Below, in pieces: positions 6,932 to 13,862 of a stretch of DNA of 27,250 nt. How positions within the stretch are numbered: the first letter of the stretch is position 1; the number at the start of each line of letters is the position of its first letter. A model generated the notes under the pieces. The model saw only the letters and a list, made by a program, of their open reading frames with translations, did no database searches and was not told where the DNA came from. Position numbers and translations under genes: made by a program. The DNA comes from DATKBT01 sp035546295. Lineage in GTDB: Bacteria > Acidobacteriota > Thermoanaerobaculia > Multivoradales > Multivoraceae. The stretch spans positions 1-27,250 of the forward strand of contig DATKBT010000048.1 of NCBI GenBank assembly GCA_035546295.1. Reading direction: 5' to 3'.

Positions 6932-9553
6932 CTATTCGCTGCGCAGCGCCTCGACCGGATCCACCCGCGTCGCGCGACGGGTCGGCAGCCAGCTCGCGGC
7001 CGCCGCCACGACGGAGACGAACCCCGCGACGCCGAGGTACGCGCGGGGGTCGGTCGCCGACATCTCGAAGAGCTGGGTCGCGAGCAGCGACGAGAGCATC
7101 CAGGCCAGCACCACGCCGAGCGCGATGCCGCTGGCGACCCCGGCGAGGACGTTGCCGGCGATCGTACGGGCGACCGCCTGGCGCCGGGCGCCGAGGGCGA
7201 GGCGCACGCCGATCTCTCGCGTGCGCTGTCCGACCTGATGCGCCAGCACACCGTAGATGCCGACGGCCGACAGCACCAGCGCGATCAGAGCGAACGCGGC
7301 GAGCAGGACCAGCACGAACCGGCGCGAGGCGGTCGCTTCGCCCACGATGTCGCGCATGGTTCTGAGGTTGGAGAGTGCGAGGTCGGGATCGAGCTCCCGG
7401 AGGAGCTCGCGCAACGGTCCGGCCAGCGGAGCCGATGGTCCGGTGGTGCGAACGATCAGCCGCTCCGGGGCGGGCCAGCCTCGCGACGCGGACGTCCAGA
7501 GCTGCATCGAGCCCGCGGACTCGAGCGAGGTCGCCCGGATGTCGCGCACGATTCCGACCACCTCGAGCAGCGGTCCGCTGACCAGGCCGATGTGAACCTT
7601 GCGGCCGAGCGGCGAGGGATCGTCGGGCCACAGCTCGTGGGCCGCGGACTCGCTGACCAGGGCGACGCCCATGGTCTCGGTCCTTTCGAATGCCCGCCCC
7701 TGGAGGAGCTCGATGCCGAGGGCCTCGAGGCAGCCGCTGGTGATACCTATCGGCAGCGCCGCCACCCGGTCCGCGTCGGTGGCTCCCTCGGCGACGTAGG
7801 TCATCCAGGCGCCATCGTTGTCGAGCGGTACCTTGCTGATGGCGCAGGCGCGCTCGACCCCCGGCAGCCCCTCGACCCCCTCGACCAGCTCGTCGAAGAA
7901 TCGGATCCGAGACGACCCCTGGCTCGGCGACCCGAGATCCGCGATCAGGCCCTGCTCGAGCTCGAAGCCGGGATCGACCTCGATCAGCCGGATCAGGCTG
8001 GCGCCGGAGAGGCTCGCCGCGATCAGCAGCACCATCGAGGTCGCGATCTGGGCGCCCAGGAGCGCCGTCCTGAGGCGCGTCGACGCCCGCGATGCGGTGC
8101 CGCCCCGCGCCCGCCGCCCGCCGAGCCCAGCGGTGCGCGACGCCAGCAGCCCCGGGCCCAGTCCGACGATCGCCCCCACCAGCAGGGTGAGAACGACGGC
8201 GAAGGCGACGGATGCGGGAGCGAGAGACGCGCCGGCCTGGTGCCAGGCCACCGTCGGCCTCAACACCGCCAGCGTCGCGGCGGCCGCGATCAGGCCGGCG
8301 CCGCCTCCCAGCGCAGCGAGGACCAGGGTCTCGACCGCGAGCTGGCAGAGCAGCCGCCCGCGCTCGGCGCCGAGCGCTCGGCGCACGCCGAGCTCTTGGC
8401 CGCGCGCCAGATTGCGGGCGATCTGCAGCCCCGACAGGTTGATTCCCGCGAGCACCAGCACGAGCCCTGCGCTGCCGAGCAGCAGCAGCAGCATCGGCCG
8501 GACCGGGCCGGTGAGCCGCTCTCGCAGGGACTCGGCCTGCGCCGAGATCCCCTCGTTGGTCTCCGGGTGCTCGCGGGCGACCCGGGCCATGATCGCGTCC
8601 AGCTCGGCATTGGCCTCGGCCAGCGAGATCCCCGGTCCGAGACGGCCGACGATCGAGAGGTAGTACGAGCGCTGCTCGCGGGCGCCCGCGCGTGAGAGGT
8701 TCTCGGGCAGCCATCCGTCGACGTCGACGGTTCCCACGGTGGCGGCCGTCGGCATCACGCCGATGACCGTCCACGGCTCGCCGTCGAGGGTCGCGGTCTG
8801 CCCGACCACCGACGGATCGGCGCCGAAGTCCTCGCGCCAGCTCCGCTCGGTGAGAACCAGCGTGCGGCTCTGGGAGCCGAAGTCGGCGGTGTCCAGGCCG
8901 CGGCCGAGCAGGGGCGTGATCCGCAGGACGCGGAAGAAGTCCTCGGTCACGGTTCCCAGCTCGAGCTGTCGCGGCTCGCCGCGCCCGGTCAGGTTGAGCG
9001 GCTGCGTGTACAGGTTGAATCCCGCCATCGACTCGAACGACTCGGCGCCGAGCAGGTCGAAGTAGTCGCCGGGCGAGATCGGGTTCGGCTTTGGCGGTGT
9101 GGCGCGGTCGTTGCGCAGCAGCACGATCGCGAGCCGGTCCTCGTCGGGGAAGGCCAGCGGCCCCGCGAGCACCGGCCAGGCGACGCTGAAGATCGCGGCA
9201 TTGGCGCCGATGCCCAGCGCGAAGGTGAGCACGGCGACCGCCGACAGCAGCGGAGCCTTGCGGACCAGCCGCAGCCCGAAGACGATGTCCTGCCAGAGGC
9301 GACTCATCACATCTCCTCGTCTCGTCGGAACGTCCAGCTCCCAGCGGCCCGGGTGGCGTCCGATCAGACAGCGCAGAAGGTGTCGGGCGAGCCAGCCGCG
9401 CGCGGCCGCAGCGCCCTGCTCGCGGTAGCGGTTCGCGAATTCCTCCGCCAGGTCGCCGGCCACGAACTCCTGCTGGTCGCGCGGCGCTCTGAGGCCGGCG
9501 AGCCGGAGCGCCCAGCGCGGCGGCTCCGGCGCCGGCCGGTCCTTCGCGCTCAT
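6932..9553 (-). CDS. ADOP family ABC-type permease (MacB/FtsX fold) with prefix domain
   Basis: 873 residues. Residues 1-75 are the soluble permease prefix domain typical of ADOP proteins (FVAGDLAEEFANRYREQG). A MacB-like unit begins at about 83 (MSRLWQDIVFGLRLVRKAP), with a first helix SAVAVLTFALGIGANAAIFS, a periplasmic domain to about 350, and FtsX helices around 355-470 (the RRALGAERG coupling motif follows). A second periplasmic domain (about 520-730) and a last FtsX block (LLAAFALIALVLSAVGIYG; LALGARRQAV) follow, ending EALRSE. These proteins lack an ATPase and are thought to work with a separate MacB-type ATPase in export or mechanotransmission across the envelope; the substrate is unknown. 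The ATG overlaps the PadR stop by four bases, so the two are co-transcribed and presumably PadR-repressed. Confidence 0.93.
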   Translation of the reverse strand: MSAKDRPAPEPPRWALRLAGLRAPRDQQEFVAGDLAEEFANRYREQGAAAARGWLARHLLRCLIGRHPGRWELDVPTRRGDVMSRLWQDIVFGLRLVRKAPLLSAVAVLTFALGIGANAAIFSVAWPVLAGPLAFPDEDRLAIVLLRNDRATPPKPNPISPGDYFDLLGAESFESMAGFNLYTQPLNLTGRGEPRQLELGTVTEDFFRVLRITPLLGRGLDTADFGSQSRTLVLTERSWREDFGADPSVVGQTATLDGEPWTVIGVMPTAATVGTVDVDGWLPENLSRAGAREQRSYYLSIVGRLGPGISLAEANAELDAIMARVAREHPETNEGISAQAESLRERLTGPVRPMLLLLLGSAGLVLVLAGINLSGLQIARNLARGQELGVRRALGAERGRLLCQLAVETLVLAALGGGAGLIAAAATLAVLRPTVAWHQAGASLAPASVAFAVVLTLLVGAIVGLGPGLLASRTAGLGGRRARGGTASRASTRLRTALLGAQIATSMVLLIAASLSGASLIRLIEVDPGFELEQGLIADLGSPSQGSSRIRFFDELVEGVEGLPGVERACAISKVPLDNDGAWMTYVAEGATDADRVAALPIGITSGCLEALGIELLQGRAFERTETMGVALVSESAAHELWPDDPSPLGRKVHIGLVSGPLLEVVGIVRDIRATSLESAGSMQLWTSASRGWPAPERLIVRTTGPSAPLAGPLRELLRELDPDLALSNLRTMRDIVGEATASRRFVLVLLAAFALIALVLSAVGIYGVLAHQVGQRTREIGVRLALGARRQAVARTIAGNVLAGVASGIALGVVLAWMLSSLLATQLFEMSATDPRAYLGVAGFVSVVAAAASWLPTRRATRVDPVEALRSE

Positions 9554-9894
9554 CGCGCTTCGAGCTCCCGCTCGAGCCCTTCGGCCATTCGCTGGAACTG
9601 GCGGATGGTTTCGCCGAGAGCGCGCCGGCCGGCGGGCAGCACGCGGAGGTGCTTGCGGCGCCGCCCGCCGCGCGTCGCCTTCGGCTCGCCCGTCCAGGAC
9701 TCGACCAGGCCTTTGCTCTCGAGGCGCGAGAGCGTCACGTAGACGGCGCTGATCGCCAGGTCGCGGCCGGTGCGCTCCTCGATCTCCCGGCGGATCTCGG
9801 CGCCGTAGGTCCCGTCACCGAGACGGAGCAGGGCCAGCAGCACGAGCTGCTCGAAGTCGCCGAGGGTGCCCACCTGCTTCCCAATTTCCTTCAC
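9550..9894 (-). CDS. PadR family transcriptional repressor
   Basis: 114 residues with a winged helix-turn-helix: LGDFEQLVLLALLRLGDGTYG, then EIRREIEERTGRDLAISAVY, the recognition segment VTLSRLESKGLVES and a wing carrying a basic RGGRRRKHLRV stretch, followed by a dimerising helix to the end. This is the PadR layout at the usual length. It begins with GTG, and its TGA overlaps the ATG of the ADOP permease. PadR genes coupled in this way to ADOP permeases are common in Acidobacteriota and very probably control that operon and themselves; a palindrome over the start codon is a candidate operator. The inducer is unknown. Confidence 0.93.
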   Translation of the reverse strand: MKEIGKQVGTLGDFEQLVLLALLRLGDGTYGAEIRREIEERTGRDLAISAVYVTLSRLESKGLVESWTGEPKATRGGRRRKHLRVLPAGRRALGETIRQFQRMAEGLERELEAR

Positions 9895-9930
9895 GATGTG
9901 AAGTATACGGCGCGCGCCGGCGAAGGTTCC
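9889..9930 (-). promoter_or_regulatory. Candidate PadR-ADOP promoter with palindromic operator over the start codon
   Basis: On the minus strand the -10-like hexamer TATACT (9907-9902) lies directly upstream of a perfect palindrome, CTTCAC-ATC-GTGAAG (9903-9889), whose right arm contains the PadR GTG start codon. A GGAACC hexamer lies 17 bases upstream of the -10 box (9930-9925), and the spacer contains the 12-base palindrome CGGCGCGCGCCG (9920-9909). Transcription from this box would start within about 8-10 bases of the GTG, so the mRNA would be nearly leaderless. Autorepression by PadR is inferred. Confidence 0.5.
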
Positions 9931-10106
9931 ACCGAAGATCAGGCCTGGTCGACCTGAGCCCGCGCCGCTTGCGGCTCTAGGTGGCTGGAGCTTTTCTCGC
10001 GATAGAGGAGCCTGTCCGAGTCACTGGTAGCGATCGCTGGAACAGTCTCTCGGTTCTACGGCTGTCCGCGGCGACGCGCCACAGGCGCATGGAGCCGCGA
10101 GGAATT

Positions 10107-10163
10107 GCTAGCCGGAGATGTGCCAGAAAGCGCGCGGAGCGCGCGGGCACATCGGAGGCTAGC
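10107..10163 (-). terminator. Long hairpin at the end of the DUF4097 gene (terminator-like)
   Basis: Arms at 10107-10124 and 10146-10163 are 18 bases each and pair at 15 positions; the three mismatches form one central internal loop. Inside it a second stem of GCGCGC pairs with GCGCGC around a 3-base loop (10130-10135 with 10139-10144). The stop codon of the DUF4097 gene (10159-10161) lies inside the outer arm, so on that strand the hairpin forms at the exact mRNA end. There is no clear U tract after it, so it may act as an RNA-stabilising or Rho-assisted end. From here to the PadR promoter (about 9931-10106) I see no gene. Confidence 0.6.
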
Positions 10164-11319
10164 GCCGCCGGATGGTGATCTTGCCGTTGATCGTGCTGAG
10201 CTTCACCAGGTGGGCGCCGTCCCCGACCTGCCCGCGGCCGGTGATCACCTTGCGCGGCGTGTCGCCCCGGCCCCGTGGGGACCAGTCGGCGCTCTCGTCG
10301 ATCTGGAGCGGGAAGTCGCTGTCGATCCGGTACTGGCCATCGCGGTTCCTGGTGTACTCGAGCTCGACGTCGAAGGTGAAGCCCACTCCGGAAGGCAGCG
10401 TCACCACGATCTCTCCGCTCATCGAGGTGAGCTCGACGTGGTAGTCGGTGTAGCCGCCTTCCACGACATGGGCCTCGATGTCGCCGCCCATCGTGGTCGC
10501 TTCGATCCAGCCGGCGACCTCTTCGACCAGGACGTCGCCGCCCATCGTGCGGGCGTCGACGTACTGCTCGGCGCGCGCCACCCGGACGTTGCCGCCCATG
10601 GTCTCGAGCTTGGCGCCGGCCGGGGCCTCGTCGACGTCGATCTTGCCTCCCATGGTGGTGATGATCACGGCGTCGCCGGTCGAGCGGCCATTGCTCCGCG
10701 TGACGTTGACCAGGCGGACGTTGCCCCCCATCGAGGTGCCGTCGACGTCGCCGACGACGTCGCGTAGCAGCACCTCGCCCCCCATGGTCGAGACCTTGCC
10801 GTCGACCTCGGAGTCGACCAGCTCGATGTCGCCGCCCATCGTCGACAGATGGAGCTCGCCGCGCAGGTTGCTCAGGCGCAGCGCGCCCCCCATCGTCTCT
10901 CCGCTGATCGCGCCGTCGACGCCGTCGATCGTGACGCTGCCGCCCATCGACTCGAGCTCGATGTCGACCTGCCGGGGCACCTCGACGAACAGCTTGACGT
11001 GGCTGCGATGGCTGCGCCGACGATCGCGCGCCTCGCACGAGATGCGGACTCCGCGGCTGGTCTCGGTGACCTGGATGTCGACCGGGTCGGAGTCGGCTCC
11101 GATCTCGGATCGCACCGTCACGAGGCCGCCGCCGCCGGCCGTGATCTCGACCCCGGCGCCGGTGTCGAGGTCGAGCTCGACGAGCCCGCCGGGTCGGATG
11201 CTCGCGCTCTGCTCGCGACCGCCCTGGGCCGACGCGAAGGGGGTGGTGAGGAGCGCCACCGCGGCGGCGGCCAACAGCCGGTGAGCTCGGGGCGGGGATC
11301 GGCGGGTCGGATCGTTCAT
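10159..11319 (-). CDS. Secreted DUF4097 family beta-helix protein with TMGG repeats
   Basis: 386 residues. An N-terminal signal peptide (RAHRLLAAAAVALLTTPFASA, cleavage near residue 31) indicates export. After a beta-rich region the protein is built from repeats of about 20 residues, each centred on (S/T)-M-G-G followed by a charged residue and alternating hydrophobics: SMGGSVTI, TMGGALRL, TMGGDIEL, TMGGEVLL, SMGGNVRL, TMGGKIDV, TMGGNVRV, TMGGDVLV, TMGGDIEA, then SMSGEIVV and a terminal TINGKITI. This is the DUF4097 (putative adhesin) pattern, expected to form a right-handed parallel beta-helix. The ATG follows a good site (AGGAGAG). It is the last gene of the sigma/anti-sigma operon, 65 bases behind the anti-sigma gene, so it is probably an output of that regulon acting in the envelope. 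Its biochemical role is unknown. Confidence 0.9.
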   Translation of the reverse strand: MNDPTRRSPPRAHRLLAAAAVALLTTPFASAQGGREQSASIRPGGLVELDLDTGAGVEITAGGGGLVTVRSEIGADSDPVDIQVTETSRGVRISCEARDRRRSHRSHVKLFVEVPRQVDIELESMGGSVTIDGVDGAISGETMGGALRLSNLRGELHLSTMGGDIELVDSEVDGKVSTMGGEVLLRDVVGDVDGTSMGGNVRLVNVTRSNGRSTGDAVIITTMGGKIDVDEAPAGAKLETMGGNVRVARAEQYVDARTMGGDVLVEEVAGWIEATTMGGDIEAHVVEGGYTDYHVELTSMSGEIVVTLPSGVGFTFDVELEYTRNRDGQYRIDSDFPLQIDESADWSPRGRGDTPRKVITGRGQVGDGAHLVKLSTINGKITIRRR

Positions 11320-11384
11320 GTCTCGTTCTCTCCTGAAGGGCGTGTCGCCCGGTGGATTCGGTGTGGAGGCGATCGTGGGAGGGC

Positions 11385-12521
11385 TCAGAGCCCGTGCTGG
11401 AGGTTGCCGACGCGCAGCCGCACAGCCTGGCCAGGCTCGGCGGGGCCGACCTCGATCGCCTGCTCGAGGCGACCAGGCGGCACCCCTCCCGCCGCCAGTG
11501 CGTCGATGGCGAGGAGGCGCATGTGAACGCTCGGCTCGTGCTCGAGGACCTCGAGCAACGCGCTCTCGACGTCGGCGAGGGCGGCGTCCGGGAGCAGGCG
11601 CTCGAGCGCTGCCTGCCGCGCCGGCGCGCTCTCGTCGTGCAGCATGGTGCGGATCAGGGCGCTGCGCAGACGGGGGGAGAGCGCAGGCCCTTCGGCGACG
11701 CCGATCGCCTTGAGCTGTGTGCCGAGCGAGCCGCCATCGAGGATGGCGTGGACCAGCACCTCGGTGACCAGCGGATCGGTGCGCGGGCGCTCGACCTCCA
11801 GGTGGATCGAGTAGTCGAACCCGAGCCGGACGCGGTCGTGCCCGAGGTCGCGGAGCTGGACGTTGTCGAACGAGAACGGGGCCGAGGACAGCACCCGTTG
11901 CGGATCGTTCGAGCTCCAGCTGCGCAGCGAGGCCGCGATCCGATGGAGCAGCGAGGCGGCGAAGTCGCCGTCCTCCATCGCGCCCGCCGGAGCGGCCCCG
12001 GGGAGATCGGCGAGAGCACGGGGAGAGCCCTGGGCGCCGGACCAGAGCCTGCCGGCGATGAAGGCGCCGGCGACGGCGAGCACGACGGCGGCGGCGAGCG
12101 CGAGCCTCCGTCCGAGCGTCCGATGGAGTGTGGGGCCGTGGCCGCCGGAGAGCTCGCTCGACCGCCCGCTGGGCCGCTCGCCCGCCAGTGCGGAGCGCAC
12201 GCGGTGCCGCAGCCTCGCCTCTTCGAGCTCGGTAGGCGCCGGCTGGGCATCCTCCCAGGCGATCAGCTCGGCGTGGAGGGCGAGCAGCTCAGCGCAGGCG
12301 GTGCAAGCGCCGAGGTGGGCCTCGAGCTGCTCGTCGACGGCGCGCACCCGCTGGCGCGGGCCGTCTTCCACGGGATCCAGAGCGGTGTCGAACAGGAGCG
12401 CCTCGACCTGGGCGCCGAAGCGCTCGCACTGCTCGGCGCCGAAGCGCTCGCACTGCTCGGCGCTGGCGCGCTCGCCGGTCTCGGCGCTGGGGCGGTCGGG
12501 GGAGTCCGGGGAGTTGGTCAT
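11385..12521 (-). CDS. Membrane anti-sigma factor with zinc finger and C-terminal HEAT-like region
   Basis: 378 residues. The N-terminus carries a zf-HC2/ZAS-type anti-sigma zinc finger: Cys32 in QCERFGAQVEALL, then HLGACTAC (His69, Cys73, Cys76). A single membrane helix spans about 138-157 (LALAAAVVLAVAGAFIAG). The rest should lie outside the cytoplasmic membrane and ends in helical repeats (about 285-365: LRSALIRTMLHDESAPARQA, LLEVLEHEPSVHMRLLAIDA) resembling HEAT units, probably the sensing part. Its ATG overlaps the sigma factor stop by four bases, which fits a cognate inhibitor. Oddly, the segment holding the first zinc ligand, EQCERFGA, is duplicated in tandem (Cys24 and Cys32) by an exact 24-base repeat. 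Confidence 0.88.
   Translation of the reverse strand: MTNSPDSPDRPSAETGERASAEQCERFGAEQCERFGAQVEALLFDTALDPVEDGPRQRVRAVDEQLEAHLGACTACAELLALHAELIAWEDAQPAPTELEEARLRHRVRSALAGERPSGRSSELSGGHGPTLHRTLGRRLALAAAVVLAVAGAFIAGRLWSGAQGSPRALADLPGAAPAGAMEDGDFAASLLHRIAASLRSWSSNDPQRVLSSAPFSFDNVQLRDLGHDRVRLGFDYSIHLEVERPRTDPLVTEVLVHAILDGGSLGTQLKAIGVAEGPALSPRLRSALIRTMLHDESAPARQAALERLLPDAALADVESALLEVLEHEPSVHMRLLAIDALAAGGVPPGRLEQAIEVGPAEPGQAVRLRVGNLQHGL
12411..12458 (-). repeat. Exact 24-base tandem duplication inside the anti-sigma gene
   Basis: 12411-12434 and 12435-12458 are identical 24-base units, in frame, encoding two copies of an eight-residue segment (EQCERFGA, plus a variant start of a third). The duplicated segment includes the Cys expected to be the first zinc ligand of the anti-sigma zinc finger. 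Confidence 0.9.
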
Positions 12522-13105
12522 GGTCTGCCTTCCGAGAGCTGGGTGGTGGATCGAACAGGGGAAGGTCGCTGGCTCGCCACGCGATCCCGGAGCTGCGAGA
12601 GCGCTCGCGAGAGCAGTGTCTTGGCGGCGCCCTCGCTGCAGCAGAGCGAGTCGGCGATCGAGCGGATCGGCTCTCCCCTGCGATAGCGCAGGGTGAGCGC
12701 GAGCCGGTAGCGGGGGTGCAGCTCGAGCAGGGCGCGTTCGAGCACCGCGTCCCGCTCACGGCCGAGCACTTCCTCTTCCGGGCCGCCGCTCGACGCCGGC
12801 TCGACCGGCAGCTGGTCGAGATCCTGGTGGCCCTCCAGGTGGCGCCGGTTGGCGCGCCGCCAATTGAGGCTCTCGTGGTAGGTGATCCGGGTCAGCCAGG
12901 CCTTGAGATTGCTGTCCTCGCGCAGCGTCTCGCGGTGGCGAAAGGCCTTGAGGAAAACGTTCTGCGTCACGTCGAGCGCCGACTCCCGCTGGCGCAGGAA
13001 GCCGTAGGCCACGGTGTACACCAGTCTCTGATAGCGGCGCATCACCGTGTCGAAGGCGTCCAGGTCGCCTTCCAGCAGGAGGGGAAGCAGCTCGGTCTCG
13101 CTCAC
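12518..13105 (-). CDS. ECF-type sigma-70 family RNA polymerase sigma factor
   Basis: 195 residues, normal ECF length. Region 2 spans about 18-88 (MRRYQRLVYTVAYGFL, ALDVTQNVFLKAFRH, WLTRITYHESLNWRR) and region 4 about 122-178 (LHPRYRLALTLRYRRGEP, SIADSLCCSEGAAKTLLSRA, ending in the helix-turn-helix). It directs RNA polymerase to a regulon that very likely includes its own operon. The GTG start is chosen because homology begins there and because a promoter-like element lies just upstream. The stop overlaps the start of the anti-sigma gene by four bases (ATGA), followed by the DUF4097 gene. What releases the sigma factor is unknown, but the partner's exported domain suggests an envelope signal. 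Confidence 0.94.
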   Translation of the reverse strand: MSETELLPLLLEGDLDAFDTVMRRYQRLVYTVAYGFLRQRESALDVTQNVFLKAFRHRETLREDSNLKAWLTRITYHESLNWRRANRRHLEGHQDLDQLPVEPASSGGPEEEVLGRERDAVLERALLELHPRYRLALTLRYRRGEPIRSIADSLCCSEGAAKTLLSRALSQLRDRVASQRPSPVRSTTQLSEGRP

Positions 13106-13111
13106 CGTTGC

Positions 13112-13141
13112 TTAGAACACCGCCTCGCGGGAAAGGTTTCA
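13112..13141 (-). promoter_or_regulatory. Candidate ECF autoregulatory promoter of the sigma/anti-sigma/DUF4097 operon
   Basis: On the minus strand TGAAACCTTTCC (13141-13130) resembles an ECF -35 element (GAAC-type) and TTCTAA (13117-13112) an ECF -10 element, 18 bases apart. The -10 box ends six bases before the GTG start at 13105, so the predicted transcript is leaderless or nearly so. Position and match to ECF promoter style suggest autoregulation. Confidence 0.55.
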
Positions 13142-13265
13142 GCGACGACGGCGCGAGCGCGGTCAGCTGGGACTCGAGCGGCGACCGGCGTAGGCCCACG
13201 ATGGCACGTGGGTTGCTTCCATCGCCCTCGACGGCCGCTTCCCTGGCGGCACGAAGAGAGCGCCG

Positions 13266-13847
13266 ATGCCCTATTCCCGCACGATCTCCGCGCTGCTGGT
13301 CCTGCTGGTGCTGGGTGGCTGCGAGACGCTCGGGAACCTGGTGCGTCTCTCCCAGGTGAGGTTCTTTCTCGACCGCGTCGGCGAGGCGCGGCTGGCCGGG
13401 ATCGACGTGGGCCGCCTCAGCGATCCGGGCCGCCTCGATGCGGAGCAGGTGCTGCAGGTGGCGGCCGCGATCCGATCCGGAAGCGTTCCGCTCGACCTCG
13501 TGCTCCACGTCGGAGCCGAGAACCCCTCCGGCAACTCGGTCGAGGTAGAGCGCGTGGTGCTCGACTGGACGCTCTTCCTGCGCGGTCGCGAGACCGTCAA
13601 CGGGGTCGTCGACCGCGCCCTCGAGATCGCCCCGGGGCAGACGTCCGACCTTCCGGTGCCGATCGAGCTCGACCTCTACCGCTTCTTCCGGGAGGACGCC
13701 CGCGAGCTGATCGAGCTGGCGCGGACCGTGGTCACCGGCGAGGGCGACGCCGGCGCGCTCGAGCTGCGCGCGCGTCCGACCGTCTACACCCCGATCGGGC
13801 CGATCCGCTATCCCGACGAGATCGTCTTGTCAGGTGAGCGTTTGTGA
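13266..13847 (+). CDS. LEA14-like (WHy domain) lipoprotein
   Basis: 193 residues. A lipoprotein signal ends in the lipobox LVLGGC with the lipidated Cys at residue 19. The mature part alternates strands in the style of LEA14/WHy beta-sandwich proteins: VGEARLAGIDVGRLS, then VPLDLVLHVGAENPSGNSVE (the Asn-Pro typical of the family), VVLDWTLFLRGRETVNGVVD and VPIELDLYRFFRED. Such proteins are found attached to the outer membrane or periplasmic side; their bacterial role is poorly defined and has been linked to desiccation or stress. It is read divergently from the sigma operon and converges with the large outer-membrane protease gene, with 15 bases between the stops. Confidence 0.85.
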   Translation: MPYSRTISALLVLLVLGGCETLGNLVRLSQVRFFLDRVGEARLAGIDVGRLSDPGRLDAEQVLQVAAAIRSGSVPLDLVLHVGAENPSGNSVEVERVVLDWTLFLRGRETVNGVVDRALEIAPGQTSDLPVPIELDLYRFFREDARELIELARTVVTGEGDAGALELRARPTVYTPIGPIRYPDEIVLSGERL

Positions 13848-13862
13848 GGGCCGGGAGGCTCG

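Noticed and set aside
5109..8695. Very long plus-strand frames across both ADOP genes
   Set aside because: Antisense to clear permease homology; high GC removes stop codons, leaving long spurious frames.
6750..8774. Long minus-strand frame in a second register over the ADOP gene
   Set aside because: Only its last 30 or so residues are real (ADOP remnant); the rest is an out-of-frame shadow.
10482..10975. Regular spacing of similar short sequences resembling a CRISPR array
   Set aside because: They are codons for the MGG motifs (CCCAT-type) of the DUF4097 protein, in frame and not identical; spacers are coding.
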